Shown piece by piece: positions 26,225 through 34,535 of a stretch of 64,000 bases of DNA (its first letter is position 1; the number at the start of each line of letters is the position of its first letter). The notes below the pieces were generated by a model, which was not told the DNA's origin, did no database searches, and was given only the letters and a program-made list of their open reading frames with translations. The stretch comes from Chitinophaga sp. YR627 (GTDB lineage Bacteria > Bacteroidota > Bacteroidia > Chitinophagales > Chitinophagaceae), in contig NZ_FOUX01000003.1 in assembly GCF_900114995.1 (NCBI RefSeq), positions 992,001 to 1,056,000 of the forward strand. The letters run 5' to 3'. Made by a program: the position numbers and the translations under genes.

Positions 26225-26785
26225 TTATCCTACAATCCTTTCGGGGTTTTTTTGAAGGAACTGTTCCCATCCTTTGGCTTTACGTGTATCCGGTATTACG
26301 CTTGATTCCTGGAAGAAATGACAGACCGCTACTGCGAGCGCATCGGAAGCATCCAGGAATTCAGGACGTTCATTGAAATGTAATATTCTTTGTAACATCT
26401 GCCAAATCTGTTCCTTATCGGCATTACCATTGCCGGTAATAGACTGTTTGACTTTTTTTGGAGAGTATTCCGTTACCGGTACTCCTGCCTGCATAGCAGT
26501 TGCTATCGCTACGCCCTGAGCGCGGCCCAGCTTTAACATACTTTGCACGTTCTTACCAAAGAAAGGAGCTTCAATTGCGCAGGAAACCGGTTTGTGCTCG
26601 CGTATCAGTTCATGTACACGCGCGTGTATCAGTTGTAGCCTTTCGTAGTGGTCTTTATGACGGGACAGCTTGAGTACGTTCATTTCCAGCAGGCTGGCCT
26701 TCGATCCTTCCACAAGTATCAGTCCGTAACCCATCACAAGCGTACCGGGGTCAATGCCCAGAATTATTTTTGACTTGTTTGCCAA
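26225..26785 (-). CDS. ruvC: Crossover junction endodeoxyribonuclease RuvC
   Basis: About 186 residues from TTG 26785, chosen so that the protein begins LANKSKIILGIDPGT, close to the family's usual start; an ATG at 26845 would add 20 atypical residues. Catalytic acidic residues are in GIDPGT, CAIEAPFFGKN and DASDALAVAVCH. RuvC resolves Holliday junctions as a dimer with RuvAB; ruvB is in this window at 33393 but not in the same operon. The start region overlaps the promoter of the divergent membrane-protein gene. Confidence 0.93.
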   Translation of the reverse strand: MANKSKIILGIDPGTLVMGYGLILVEGSKASLLEMNVLKLSRHKDHYERLQLIHARVHELIREHKPVSCAIEAPFFGKNVQSMLKLGRAQGVAIATAMQAGVPVTEYSPKKVKQSITGNGNADKEQIWQMLQRILHFNERPEFLDASDALAVAVCHFFQESSVIPDTRKAKGWEQFLQKNPERIVG

Positions 26786-26801
26786 CCACAGTTTATTTTT
26801 G
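26769..26801 (+). promoter_or_regulatory. Promoter of the flippase-like gene
   Basis: TTTG (26769-26772), 21-base spacer, TATTTTTG (26794-26801): a good Bacteroidota promoter. Predicted start point about 26808. Confidence 0.6.
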
Positions 26802-26816
26802 CCAAAATCTTGATGT

Positions 26817-27809
26817 CTGAACAAAAATACCAAAATAATTCTCAATTACCTGCTGGGAGCAGTGCTTTTTACGTGGTTAGCCTATTCCATCTATACACAA
26901 TTGCTGCATCAGCCTAATCTGAAGGCTTCTTTATGGCAGATGATGGCCACCCTGAAGGAGAAAGGTGCACTCACCGTAGCGCTGGTACTCATTGGCATGT
27001 TGCTGAACTGGGGCCTGGAAGCCCGTAAATGGCAGCTGCTGGTCAGGCCGTTACAACATATATCGTTTCTTCGCGCTTTCAGCGCCGTGTTGTCTGGTGT
27101 CTCCTTTTCCATCAATACCCCTAACCGTATCGGTGAGTACGGAGGACGGGTATTATACCTCCGGAACAACCGTAGTAAACTGAAAGCAATCGCCGCTACC
27201 ATGGTAGGTAGCTTCAGTCAGCTGATCGTCACTATTATTTTTGGGTTAACTGGCCTTTGCTACTATATCAACAAATTCCCGCTGGTAAAGGGAAGCGGCT
27301 ATTTCGCCCCGCACTTCTGGGAGAAAATCCTGTTAGGATTGCTAATAGTAATTTGCGCCTTGGTCATATTGTTATATTTTCGGTTACAGATCATCCTGGC
27401 AATATTTGAAAAGATCCCATTGTTGAGAAAAGCCCGGGTATTTGTACAGATCATTGTTCGTTACTCAGCCGGTGACCTAGAACATTTACTCCTGCTTTCA
27501 GCCATCAGATACGTGGTCTTCTCGGCACAGTATTTGATTTTGCTTGACACATTGGGCGTTGAGATGCTCTGGTGGCAAGGTTTTTTGATGAATGCTGTTG
27601 TTTATCTTGTAATGGCCCTGGTACCTACTATCGCTATTGCGGAACTTGGACTCAGAGGGAAGGTCAGCCTGTACTTTATGGGATTACTGAGTACAAATAG
27701 TCCGGGAATTATCGCTGCCACTGTATGCATCTGGGTAATCAACCTGGTTTTGCCAGCCATCTTAGGAAGTGTGTTGTTGCTCGGAATAAAGATTTTTAAG
27801 GAAAAATAG
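26817..27809 (+). CDS. Flippase-like / lysylphosphatidylglycerol synthase TM-region family membrane protein
   Basis: Polytopic protein of the UPF0104/AglD family with about eight helices; family blocks are FSINTPNRIGEYGGR and ALVPTIAIAELGLRGK. The start is uncertain. GTG at 26862 would begin inside the first membrane helix, whereas reading from CTG 26817 gives LNKNTKIILNYLLGAVLFTWLAY, a complete charged-then-hydrophobic start with no in-frame ATG, about 9 bases after the predicted transcription start. An ATG at 26813 is out of frame. The family includes lipid-linked sugar and lipid transport proteins; no synthase domain is present. A DUF3108 gene follows closely. Confidence 0.82.
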   Translation: MNKNTKIILNYLLGAVLFTWLAYSIYTQLLHQPNLKASLWQMMATLKEKGALTVALVLIGMLLNWGLEARKWQLLVRPLQHISFLRAFSAVLSGVSFSINTPNRIGEYGGRVLYLRNNRSKLKAIAATMVGSFSQLIVTIIFGLTGLCYYINKFPLVKGSGYFAPHFWEKILLGLLIVICALVILLYFRLQIILAIFEKIPLLRKARVFVQIIVRYSAGDLEHLLLLSAIRYVVFSAQYLILLDTLGVEMLWWQGFLMNAVVYLVMALVPTIAIAELGLRGKVSLYFMGLLSTNSPGIIAATVCIWVINLVLPAILGSVLLLGIKIFKEK

Positions 27810-27820
27810 CTTTCATCAAA

Positions 27821-28615
27821 ATGAGGTTCCTTCTACTATTATTCGTTTGTCTGGCCACTATTTGCCCTGTATCAGCCCAGAATCAGAATGAATTCTGCGG
27901 ACTTACCAATACCAGCTTCCGGGCAGGCGAAACTATCACGTTCAAGGTGTATTACAACCTGGGAAAACTCTTCGTAGGAGCCGGAGAAGCTACATTTACC
28001 TGTAACCTGGAGAAACTGAACGGAAAGGACGTATACCACATCTCCGGAGATGGTAAAACATTCCGCACCTATGACTGGTTCTTTAAAGTAAGGGATAAAT
28101 ACGAAAGCTTTGTAGACACCGCCTCCCTGCAACCCCTGCGCTTTATCAGAAATGTGAACGAAGGCGGTTATAAGATATACCAGAACGTTACCTTCAATCA
28201 TGCTGATAATACCGCTGTCAGTAACGAATCTACCCTGAAGATCCCTAAGTGTACACAGGACGTGATCAGTGCCATCTATTACGCCCGTAACATCAACTTC
28301 GATAAGTATAAACCAGGTGACAAGATCTACTTCAATATGTACCTGGACGAAAAGTTATACAATATCTATATCCGTTATATCGGTAAGGAAACCGTCTCCA
28401 CCAGGTTTGGTAAGTTCCGCGCCATCAAATTTGCTCCCCTGCTTATCCAGGGTACCATGTTTGAAGGTGGTGAGAAAATGCTGGTGTGGGTGAGCGATGA
28501 CGGGAATAAAGTACCGCTCCGCGTAGATAGCCCCATCTCTGTAGGCAGTATCAAGGTAGATATGGTCGAATACAAAAACCTCCGCTATAACTTTACATCC
28601 CTGATCAGTAAATAA
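27821..28615 (+). CDS. DUF3108 exported protein
   Basis: 264 residues with signal peptide (LLLLFVCLATICPVSAQ). The mature protein is beta-rich: FRAGETITFKVYYNLGKLFVG, KTFRTYDWFFKVRDKYESFVD and KMLVWVSDDGNKVPLRVDSP are typical DUF3108 blocks. The family is thought to be periplasmic and structurally lipocalin- or LolA-like, but function is not established. It starts 12 bases after the flippase-like gene and is most likely cotranscribed with it, hinting at envelope lipid handling. Confidence 0.85.
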   Translation: MRFLLLLFVCLATICPVSAQNQNEFCGLTNTSFRAGETITFKVYYNLGKLFVGAGEATFTCNLEKLNGKDVYHISGDGKTFRTYDWFFKVRDKYESFVDTASLQPLRFIRNVNEGGYKIYQNVTFNHADNTAVSNESTLKIPKCTQDVISAIYYARNINFDKYKPGDKIYFNMYLDEKLYNIYIRYIGKETVSTRFGKFRAIKFAPLLIQGTMFEGGEKMLVWVSDDGNKVPLRVDSPISVGSIKVDMVEYKNLRYNFTSLISK

Positions 28616-28682
28616 GCCCCTCCCTGACGCCTGTCATCCTCTTTTTACCTAATTTTAACGTTCTGTATGCAATGGCCTGCCA

Positions 28683-28711
28683 TTTGCGGACTATAATAAT
28701 ACCTATATTTG
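28683..28711 (+). promoter_or_regulatory. Promoter of the second RprY-like regulator
   Basis: TTTG (28683-28686), 17 bases, TATATTTG (28704-28711). The spacer is slightly short. Upstream at 28642-28660 two TTTTTACC/TTTTAACG units spaced 11 bases recall the array at 31616-31730. Confidence 0.55.
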
Positions 28712-28736
28712 TTTGCACATTAATACTTTATTGAAT

Positions 28737-29438
28737 ATGGAAGAGCGTAAACCAAAAATATTGCTGGCGGAAGATGATACCAACCTGGGTATGGTACTGA
28801 AGAATTATCTCGAACTGAATGACTACGACGTAGAACTGTGCCGTGATGGTATACTCGCGCTGGCAGCCTTCAGACGTGAGAAATTTGATATCTGCCTGCT
28901 CGATATCATGATGCCTAATATGGATGGTTTTAAACTGGCAGAAGAGATCCGTGACGTTGATCCGGACATTCCTTTGTTCTTCCTGTCTGCCAAAACAATG
29001 AAAGAAGATGTGATCCATGGCTATAAACTGGGCGCTGATGATTATATCACCAAACCTTTTGACAGTGAACTTTTACTGCTCAAGATCAAAGCGATCCTCA
29101 AACGTAACCAGGAACTGAACAGCAAAGAAGAAGAACAGCACGAGTTCCGCATTGGCCGCTATGCATTCAATGCACGCCTGCGTACACTCACCAGAGACGG
29201 CGACTCACACACTTTATCTCCTAAGGAGAATGAACTGCTGCGTATGCTGTGCGAACATAAAAATGACCTGCTGCCAAGAGAGCTGGCCCTGAAAAAGATC
29301 TGGGGCAGCGATACTTATTTCAACGGCCGTAGCATGGACGTTTATATCGCGAAACTGCGTAAATACCTGAAGGAAGACCCGGATATCGAGATCGTTAATA
29401 TCCACGGTAATGGTTTCCGCCTGGTAGTAAAGGACTGA
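28737..29438 (+). CDS. OmpR-family response regulator (RprY-like, orphan)
   Basis: 233 residues from ATG 28737 (MEERKPKILLAEDD). Receiver Asp lies in ICLLDIMMPNMDG, switch Ser in FFLSAKT, Lys in DYITKPF; winged helix from SPKENELLRMLCEH to IHGNGFRLV. It is a paralogue of the regulator at 25362-26066 and, like it, has no partner kinase next door. A hairpin with T-run follows, so it is monocistronic. Confidence 0.92.
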   Translation: MEERKPKILLAEDDTNLGMVLKNYLELNDYDVELCRDGILALAAFRREKFDICLLDIMMPNMDGFKLAEEIRDVDPDIPLFFLSAKTMKEDVIHGYKLGADDYITKPFDSELLLLKIKAILKRNQELNSKEEEQHEFRIGRYAFNARLRTLTRDGDSHTLSPKENELLRMLCEHKNDLLPRELALKKIWGSDTYFNGRSMDVYIAKLRKYLKEDPDIEIVNIHGNGFRLVVKD

Positions 29439-29465
29439 TCATATTACGATAGTATAATGGGAAAG

Positions 29466-29509
29466 CTCCCGGCGAACGAGGTTTTATAACTCCACGCCGG
29501 GAGTTTTTT
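29466..29509 (+). terminator. Terminator after the regulator gene
   Basis: 9-bp stem ctcccggcg / cgccgggag with a 20-base loop, then six T. Confidence 0.8.
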
Positions 29510-29537
29510 GTTTGTAGCAAAGCATATCAGAGATGTA

Positions 29538-30242
29538 ATGAAACTTTTACTAATAGAAGATGAACCGTCGGTCGTCTCATTTATACGACGCTATCTTGCA
29601 GAAGCCGGCTATGACGTCAGTGTTGCACTGGATGGCGTGTCGGGACTGCAGATGGCCACCGAAAATAATTTTCAGCTGATCATCCTTGATGTCATGCTGC
29701 CGGGTATGAACGGTATTGCCGTGTGTAAGGCGTTGCGGCAACAGCAACTGAGCACACCTATCCTGATGCTGACTGCATTGGGATCTACAGAAAATGTAGT
29801 CACAGGTCTTGACAGTGGCGCAGATGACTATCTGGTAAAACCGTTCAAACAGGCAGAATTACTCGCCCGTATCCGCTCCCTGTTGCGTCGTAACAATGAT
29901 ACGGCTGCTGCCATTCCGGCTGTAACGCAGACCAACGGTAACGTGCTTAAAGTAGCCGATCTGGAACTCGACCTCAATACCAAAAGCGCCAGCAGATATG
30001 GACAGACCATTGTGCTGACCGCCACCGAATACCGGCTGCTGGAATATATGATGCGCAACCCCAAAAGAGTACTGTCCAGGATGGAAATACTGGAGAACGT
30101 CTGGGGCGTTGACTTCAACATGAATACCAAAGTAGTGGACGTATATGTCAATTACCTGCGTAAAAAAGTAAACCGTAAAGACCAGCCGGCACTGATACAG
30201 ACAGTGGTCGGCATGGGTTATATGCTTAAAGAAGAAGAATGA
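29538..30242 (+). CDS. OmpR-family response regulator (CusR/ArlR-like)
   Basis: 234 residues from ATG 29538 (MKLLLIEDEPSVVSF). Phospho-acceptor Asp in LIILDVMLPGMNG, Thr in ILMLTALG, Lys in DDYLVKPF; winged helix with TATEYRLLEYMMRNPKRVLSR up to TVVGMGYML. It overlaps the following kinase gene by ATGA and is surely its partner. It is more distant from the two RprY-like regulators in the window. It is a candidate for binding the 11-bp repeat array just beyond the kinase gene. Confidence 0.93.
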   Translation: MKLLLIEDEPSVVSFIRRYLAEAGYDVSVALDGVSGLQMATENNFQLIILDVMLPGMNGIAVCKALRQQQLSTPILMLTALGSTENVVTGLDSGADDYLVKPFKQAELLARIRSLLRRNNDTAAAIPAVTQTNGNVLKVADLELDLNTKSASRYGQTIVLTATEYRLLEYMMRNPKRVLSRMEILENVWGVDFNMNTKVVDVYVNYLRKKVNRKDQPALIQTVVGMGYMLKEEE

Positions 30243-31615
30243 CGATACGTAATAAGATCATGGGCCTTTTCACCGGTCTGACTGTTTCTATCATACTCAT
30301 GATGGTCGCATTTGCCTATTTTCTTATTAACAGACAGTCCTTCGACGACTTCTACAAACGCCTTGAAATCAGGGCGTATATCGCCGCCAGGGCCAGACTC
30401 ACACAGGATGAGGGAAACAGTGCGGCCTATGCAGAGATCAGGAATGAACACCTGGAACGCCTGCCGCATGAAAGGGAATACTTCATCCGGCTGGATACAA
30501 CCGGTAAACCGCCACATTATCCGGAACTGTCGCCCCTGCGCAACACCTTCTATGACAAGGTAAAAGCCTCGGGTAAAGCTACCTACCGCTTCAGGGATAC
30601 TTTCTTTCAGGGGGTATTGTTTGAGAATGAATCCGGCCGTTATATCGTTATTGTTTCCGCCAGCAACGTATATGGGCAGGAGTTTATGACCGAACTGAGG
30701 AGAACGCTGCTCATCTGCCTGATCATCGCTGCCATCGTGATCGTAACAACAGGTTTGTTCTTCTCCCGTTACATCCTGCAACCAGTCAGACTGATCACCT
30801 CCCGTGTAAAGGATATCAGGGCACATAACCTGCACCTGCGCCTCGATACACCGGATAGTGATGATGAAATGAGTGAACTGGCCATGACCTTCAATAATAT
30901 GCTGGACCGTCTGGAAACAGCTTTTGAAACCCAGAATAACTTTGTCAGTAATGCCTCCCATGAACTGGGTACACCCCTTACCGCTATCATCGGAGAAGCA
31001 GAACTGGCGCTCAATAAACAACGCTCCGAACTACAATATCAGCAGTCCATCTCTGTTATCCTGAAAGAAGCAGAAAGACTGGAACATATCACAAAGAGTC
31101 TGTTAAGTCTCGCCCAGACCGGATTTACCGATAAAAAACAGCGACTGGAGCATATCCGTACGGATGAGCTCATATTCACCGTAAAAGAGACAATTGACCG
31201 TATCAATCCTGATAACCAGGTAGAAATAGACTATTCCATGCTACCGGAAGAAGAAGATAAACTGGTTATACTTGGTGATCCCCAGCTCTTACAGCTGGCA
31301 TTGAGCAATATTGTGCAGAATGCCTGCAAATACTCAGATAACCGCCCCGCATCTATAGCCCTGGCTGCTACCGATCACGACAATATCATTATTATTAAAG
31401 ATAATGGTATCGGTATCCCTACCCAGGACCTGCCCTTTATATATGATCCTTTCTTCCGCGCTTCTAACACCAGCGGTTATAAAGGGTATGGAATTGGTTT
31501 ACCGCTGGCGCGGAATATCGTGCGTCTCCATGGTGGAAATATCATTGTAAACAGCCACCAGAACCAGGGAACGGAGATCCGCATTACCATTCCTACGTAT
31601 ATTCCTTCCAGGTGA
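30239..31615 (+). CDS. HAMP-containing sensor histidine kinase
   Basis: 458 residues. TM1 about residues 10-30 (LFTGLTVSIILMMVAFAYFL), periplasmic sensor domain about 31-155, TM2 (LLICLIIAAIVIVTTGLFF), then HAMP (LQPVRLITSRVKDIRAHNL). The H-box is FVSNASHELGTPLTAIIGEA, in which the usual Arg/Lys after the His-Glu-Leu is Gly; N-box IVQNACKYS, G-boxes IKDNGIGI and YGIGLPLARNIV. Translationally coupled to the regulator. The array of direct repeats begins at the base after its stop. Confidence 0.92.
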   Translation: MTIRNKIMGLFTGLTVSIILMMVAFAYFLINRQSFDDFYKRLEIRAYIAARARLTQDEGNSAAYAEIRNEHLERLPHEREYFIRLDTTGKPPHYPELSPLRNTFYDKVKASGKATYRFRDTFFQGVLFENESGRYIVIVSASNVYGQEFMTELRRTLLICLIIAAIVIVTTGLFFSRYILQPVRLITSRVKDIRAHNLHLRLDTPDSDDEMSELAMTFNNMLDRLETAFETQNNFVSNASHELGTPLTAIIGEAELALNKQRSELQYQQSISVILKEAERLEHITKSLLSLAQTGFTDKKQRLEHIRTDELIFTVKETIDRINPDNQVEIDYSMLPEEEDKLVILGDPQLLQLALSNIVQNACKYSDNRPASIALAATDHDNIIIIKDNGIGIPTQDLPFIYDPFFRASNTSGYKGYGIGLPLARNIVRLHGGNIIVNSHQNQGTEIRITIPTYIPSR

Positions 31616-31730
31616 TTCTTACCGTTTTCTTACCACTTTTTGATGGCTTTCTTACCTAACGCCGTTTTTCTTACAACATTTTTACCGCTTTTTTAAACAG
31701 CTTTTATCTGTTACTTACCTGTTGCTAACC
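31616..31730 (+). repeat. Array of about ten TTCTTACC-like direct repeats with 11-bp period
   Basis: Units start at 31616, 31627, (31638 weak), 31649, 31668, 31679, 31690, 31701, 31712 and 31723. The clear ones read TTCTTACC (three times), TTCTTACA, TTTTTACC, TACTTACC and TGCTAACC; those at 31690 and 31701 keep 5 of 8 bases. Steps are 11 or 22 except one of 19. The array fills the gap between the kinase stop and the -7 box of the next gene. The period matches half-site spacing of OmpR/PhoB-type regulators; it also phases T-tracts, so the DNA may be bent. Confidence 0.75.
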
Positions 31731-31739
31731 TCGTGCTGG

Positions 31740-31747
31740 TAGCTTTG
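31740..31747 (+). promoter_or_regulatory. -7 promoter element of the UspA-like gene
   Basis: TAGCTTTG fits TAnnTTTG, 18 bases before the ATG and directly after the repeat array. Confidence 0.6.
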
Positions 31748-31764
31748 TGTTAAAATAATTACCA

Positions 31765-32244
31765 ATGAAGCACGTATTGATTCCAACGGATTTTTCTATC
31801 AGGTCTCTGCGCGTAGTACACGGTGTGGTTGAGCGCTTTGGAGGTGAACCGTTAAACATAGTTCTGATGCACGCAATAGAAATGCCTACATCGATCATGG
31901 ATCTGATGATGCTCTCCAGAAGATCATCTCACCAGGATCTGATCACGGCAGATTATAAAGATGCATGTGAGATCATAAAAAACAAATATGCCTCTGTTAT
32001 TCAATCCATGAAAACAGAGTTCCTGATAGGTAATGGCAAAGGAATATTCAGAAATTTCCTGCTGTATCACAACATAGATGTGATCGCATGTGCCGCAAAA
32101 GAAGAATTCCGCAAAGCAGGTCCTAATAGTTACAATCCTGCTGAGCTGATCCGGAAAAGCAAATATCCTGTACATCAGGTACCACTGGCGCCAAGAAAAG
32201 AGAAGTTCCTGGTATCTGCAATGTCTGAGCTATTTGAAGCATAG
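31765..32244 (+). CDS. UspA-like universal stress protein
   Basis: 159 residues, a single Usp-like alpha/beta domain: strand 1 and first loop MKHVLIPTDFSIRSLRVV, a central IDVIACAAKEE block, and a C-terminal KSKYPVHQVPL like the family's last strand. The usual ATP-binding G-x2-G-x9-G(S/T) is not clear, so it may not bind ATP. Behind the repeat array and a good -7 box, it is a likely target of the two-component system upstream. The bestrophin-like gene follows 20 bases on and is probably in the same operon. Confidence 0.78.
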   Translation: MKHVLIPTDFSIRSLRVVHGVVERFGGEPLNIVLMHAIEMPTSIMDLMMLSRRSSHQDLITADYKDACEIIKNKYASVIQSMKTEFLIGNGKGIFRNFLLYHNIDVIACAAKEEFRKAGPNSYNPAELIRKSKYPVHQVPLAPRKEKFLVSAMSELFEA

Positions 32245-32264
32245 ACCATTTAAAACCGTTACCG

Positions 32265-33182
32265 ATGTTATTGAAGAAAAATATCCCGTTACAATACGTT
32301 TTCGGGAAAATCAAATACGAGGTTCTGCTTGTAGCGGTATATACGTTAATCATAGTAATACTGCATGACAGGTTTAACCTGAAGCACATGGCAATTCCAT
32401 TGTCTGTGCCGATGATCATGGGTACTGTAATATCTCTGTTGCTCGCCTTCCGTTCCAACCAGGCGTATGACCGCTGGTGGGAAGCAAGAACAATATGGGG
32501 TGCGATAGTAAATGATTCAAGATCTTTTACCCGACAGGTGCTGTCCTTTATTGACGACTCTGCCTATGAATCCGAGGAAATCAATCATTTCCGGGAAAGA
32601 ATGGTACGCAGACAGATAGCATGGTGTTATGCGCTTAGTCAGTCACTGAGAGGACTGGATGGAAAAGAAGGTCTGGAAAAACATATCTCTAAAAGAGAGG
32701 TCGCCTACGTATCAAGATTTGCGAACATTCCAATGGCATTGCTCGATCTGCATGCAAGGGATCTGAACTATGCCCTGAAAAAAGGCTGGGTCAATGAATT
32801 CCAGCAGGTAACGCTCGACCAGACATTAAGCCGTCTGTGTGATGCAATGGGTAAATGTGAGCGTATTAAAAACACCGTGTTCCCGGCTACGTACAGCTTG
32901 TATATTCATTTTGCAATGAACTTTTTCATACTGCTGTTACCGTTCGCACTGATAGAGTATTTCGGTCTGATTGAAGTACCATTGGTAGTAGCCATCGCGG
33001 CATCTTTCCTGCTGATAGAAAAGATGGCCATTCATCTGCAGGATCCGTTTGACAACAAACCAACGGATACGCCGATGACAACAATTTCGAGAAACATTGA
33101 ACGTGATCTTAAGCAATTGCTAAACGATCATCATTTGCCGGAAACGACGCAAAATGTTGATCATAAGTTCTACGTGATGTAA
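32265..33182 (+). CDS. Bestrophin-like (UPF0187/YneE) anion channel protein
   Basis: 305 residues. Family hallmark FRSNQAYDRWWEARTIWGAIV lies after two helices, followed by RRQIAWCYALSQSLRG and, near the C-terminus, PFALIEYFGLIEVPLVVAI and LQDPFDNKPTDTPM. Bacterial members form pentameric anion- or cation-conducting channels in the inner membrane. It lies 20 bases after the Usp-like gene, so both may be induced by the same regulator, which suggests an ion or stress response unit. Confidence 0.9.
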   Translation: MLLKKNIPLQYVFGKIKYEVLLVAVYTLIIVILHDRFNLKHMAIPLSVPMIMGTVISLLLAFRSNQAYDRWWEARTIWGAIVNDSRSFTRQVLSFIDDSAYESEEINHFRERMVRRQIAWCYALSQSLRGLDGKEGLEKHISKREVAYVSRFANIPMALLDLHARDLNYALKKGWVNEFQQVTLDQTLSRLCDAMGKCERIKNTVFPATYSLYIHFAMNFFILLLPFALIEYFGLIEVPLVVAIAASFLLIEKMAIHLQDPFDNKPTDTPMTTISRNIERDLKQLLNDHHLPETTQNVDHKFYVM

Positions 33183-33228
33183 AAATTATAGCTGTACAAC
33201 CTACACTTACTCTGTTGGAGGAGGGATA

Positions 33229-33298
33229 GCGTTCTGGCGTATTTGAATCGCAGACTAAATCAAAGAATCAGGAAGGGGAGAATTATTGCGCCAGACGC
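33229..33298 (+). other. Structured element downstream of the bestrophin-like gene
   Basis: GCGTTCTGGCG (33229-33239) pairs with CGCCAGACGC (33289-33298) with one bulged T, enclosing a 49-base purine-rich loop that contains AAGGGGAG. The terminator at 33340 follows. It could be a 3' UTR structure or a small RNA; no coding potential seen. Confidence 0.35.
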
Positions 33299-33339
33299 GG
33301 TCCTAACATGGATATAGAGTGTTATATGGAGGAAACAAG

Positions 33340-33371
33340 TAAGGGAGCTTTTGCTCCCTTAAGTTTTTTAT
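33340..33371 (+). terminator. Terminator between the bestrophin-like gene and ruvB
   Basis: 9-bp stem taagggagc / gctccctta, 4-base loop, then aag and T-run on the plus strand. Confidence 0.85.
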
Positions 33372-33392
33372 ACCCTTTTGCAGATCATGTGA

Positions 33393-34421
33393 TCAGAATA
33401 ATAAGCCTGGTCCGCTTCCGCCTCTCGGCGCCTTACCAAGATGTATGTAAGCTTTCTCTGTTACTTCCCTGCCTCTTGGTGTACGTTTGATAAAACCTTC
33501 CTGTATAAGGAACGGTTCGTACACTTCTTCCAGCGTACCTGCTTCTTCACCTACCGCTGTGGCGATGGTTGTAATACCCACAGGGCCACCTTTAAAGTTT
33601 TCGATGATAACCTGCAGAATACGGTTGTCCATTTCGTCCAGTCCGTATTCATCTACATTCAGGGCTTTCAGACTGAATTGCGCAATTTCCAGATCGATGG
33701 TGCCATTACCCACTACCTGTGCAAAGTCACGTACACGTCTGAGCAGGCCGTTTGCAATACGTGGGGTACCACGGGAACGGCGGGCTATTTCAAGTGCAGC
33801 CTCCGAAGTGATCTTTGTATGTAGTATATCAGCAGCTCTCCAGATGATCTTCTGGAGGGTGGCTGCACTATAATATTCCAGTCTTGATTTGATCCCAAAA
33901 CGGGACAGGAGAGGAGCCGTCAGCAAACCCGAACGCGTAGTGGCGCCGATCAGTGTGAACGGATGCAGGGTGATCTGTATGGAACGGGCACTGGGTCCTG
34001 TATCGATCATGATGTCAATACGGTAGTCTTCCATGGCGGAATAGAGGTATTCTTCCACCACAGTACTGAGCCGGTGTATTTCATCGATGAAGAGCACGTC
34101 TTTATCTTCCAGGTTAGTGAGCAGTCCTGCGAGATCGCCGGGTTTTTCTATAACAGGTCCGGAGGTCTCTTTGATGTTCACACCCATCTCATTGGCCACA
34201 ATGCGGGACAGGGTTGTTTTACCCAGGCCGGGAGGTCCGTGGAACAGGATATGATCCAGCGCTTCTCCTCTCATCTTGGCTGCCTTGATAAATATTTTCA
34301 GGTTCTCGATGATCTGGTCCTGCCCGGAGAAATCTACGATCTCCCGGGGCCGGATACTATTCTCAAATTCCTTTTCTGCCGCACTCTGGCGGTGTTCATC
34401 TGGTCTTATCGGATTAGACAT
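33393..34421 (-). CDS. ruvB: Holliday junction branch migration ATPase RuvB
   Basis: 342 residues from ATG 34421 (MSNPIRPDEHRQS); an earlier ATG adds 13 atypical residues. Walker A HGPPGLGKTT, Walker B VLFIDEIHRL, sensor 1 IGATTRSGLL, arginine finger region LSRFGI, and the C-terminal winged helix ending TPRGREVTEKAYIHLG. Standard length. RuvB hexamers pump DNA through RuvA-bound junctions. Convergent with the bestrophin operon, divergent from the M28 peptidase gene. Confidence 0.96.
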   Translation of the reverse strand: MSNPIRPDEHRQSAAEKEFENSIRPREIVDFSGQDQIIENLKIFIKAAKMRGEALDHILFHGPPGLGKTTLSRIVANEMGVNIKETSGPVIEKPGDLAGLLTNLEDKDVLFIDEIHRLSTVVEEYLYSAMEDYRIDIMIDTGPSARSIQITLHPFTLIGATTRSGLLTAPLLSRFGIKSRLEYYSAATLQKIIWRAADILHTKITSEAALEIARRSRGTPRIANGLLRRVRDFAQVVGNGTIDLEIAQFSLKALNVDEYGLDEMDNRILQVIIENFKGGPVGITTIATAVGEEAGTLEEVYEPFLIQEGFIKRTPRGREVTEKAYIHLGKAPRGGSGPGLLF

Positions 34422-34535
34422 ATCGGGGTGAAAGTTACCAAAAATATTAGCTGTCCCCATACTCCCGGTACCGCTTTGTTTGCTATATTGTATATATTGA
34501 ACCCAAAATCAACCGTAACCCGGAAAGGTCACAAC

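Noticed and set aside
33963..34535. Long open frame running into the M28 peptidase from inside ruvB
   Set aside because: It is antisense to ruvB and lies upstream of a perfect signal peptide at 34536, so the real gene starts there.
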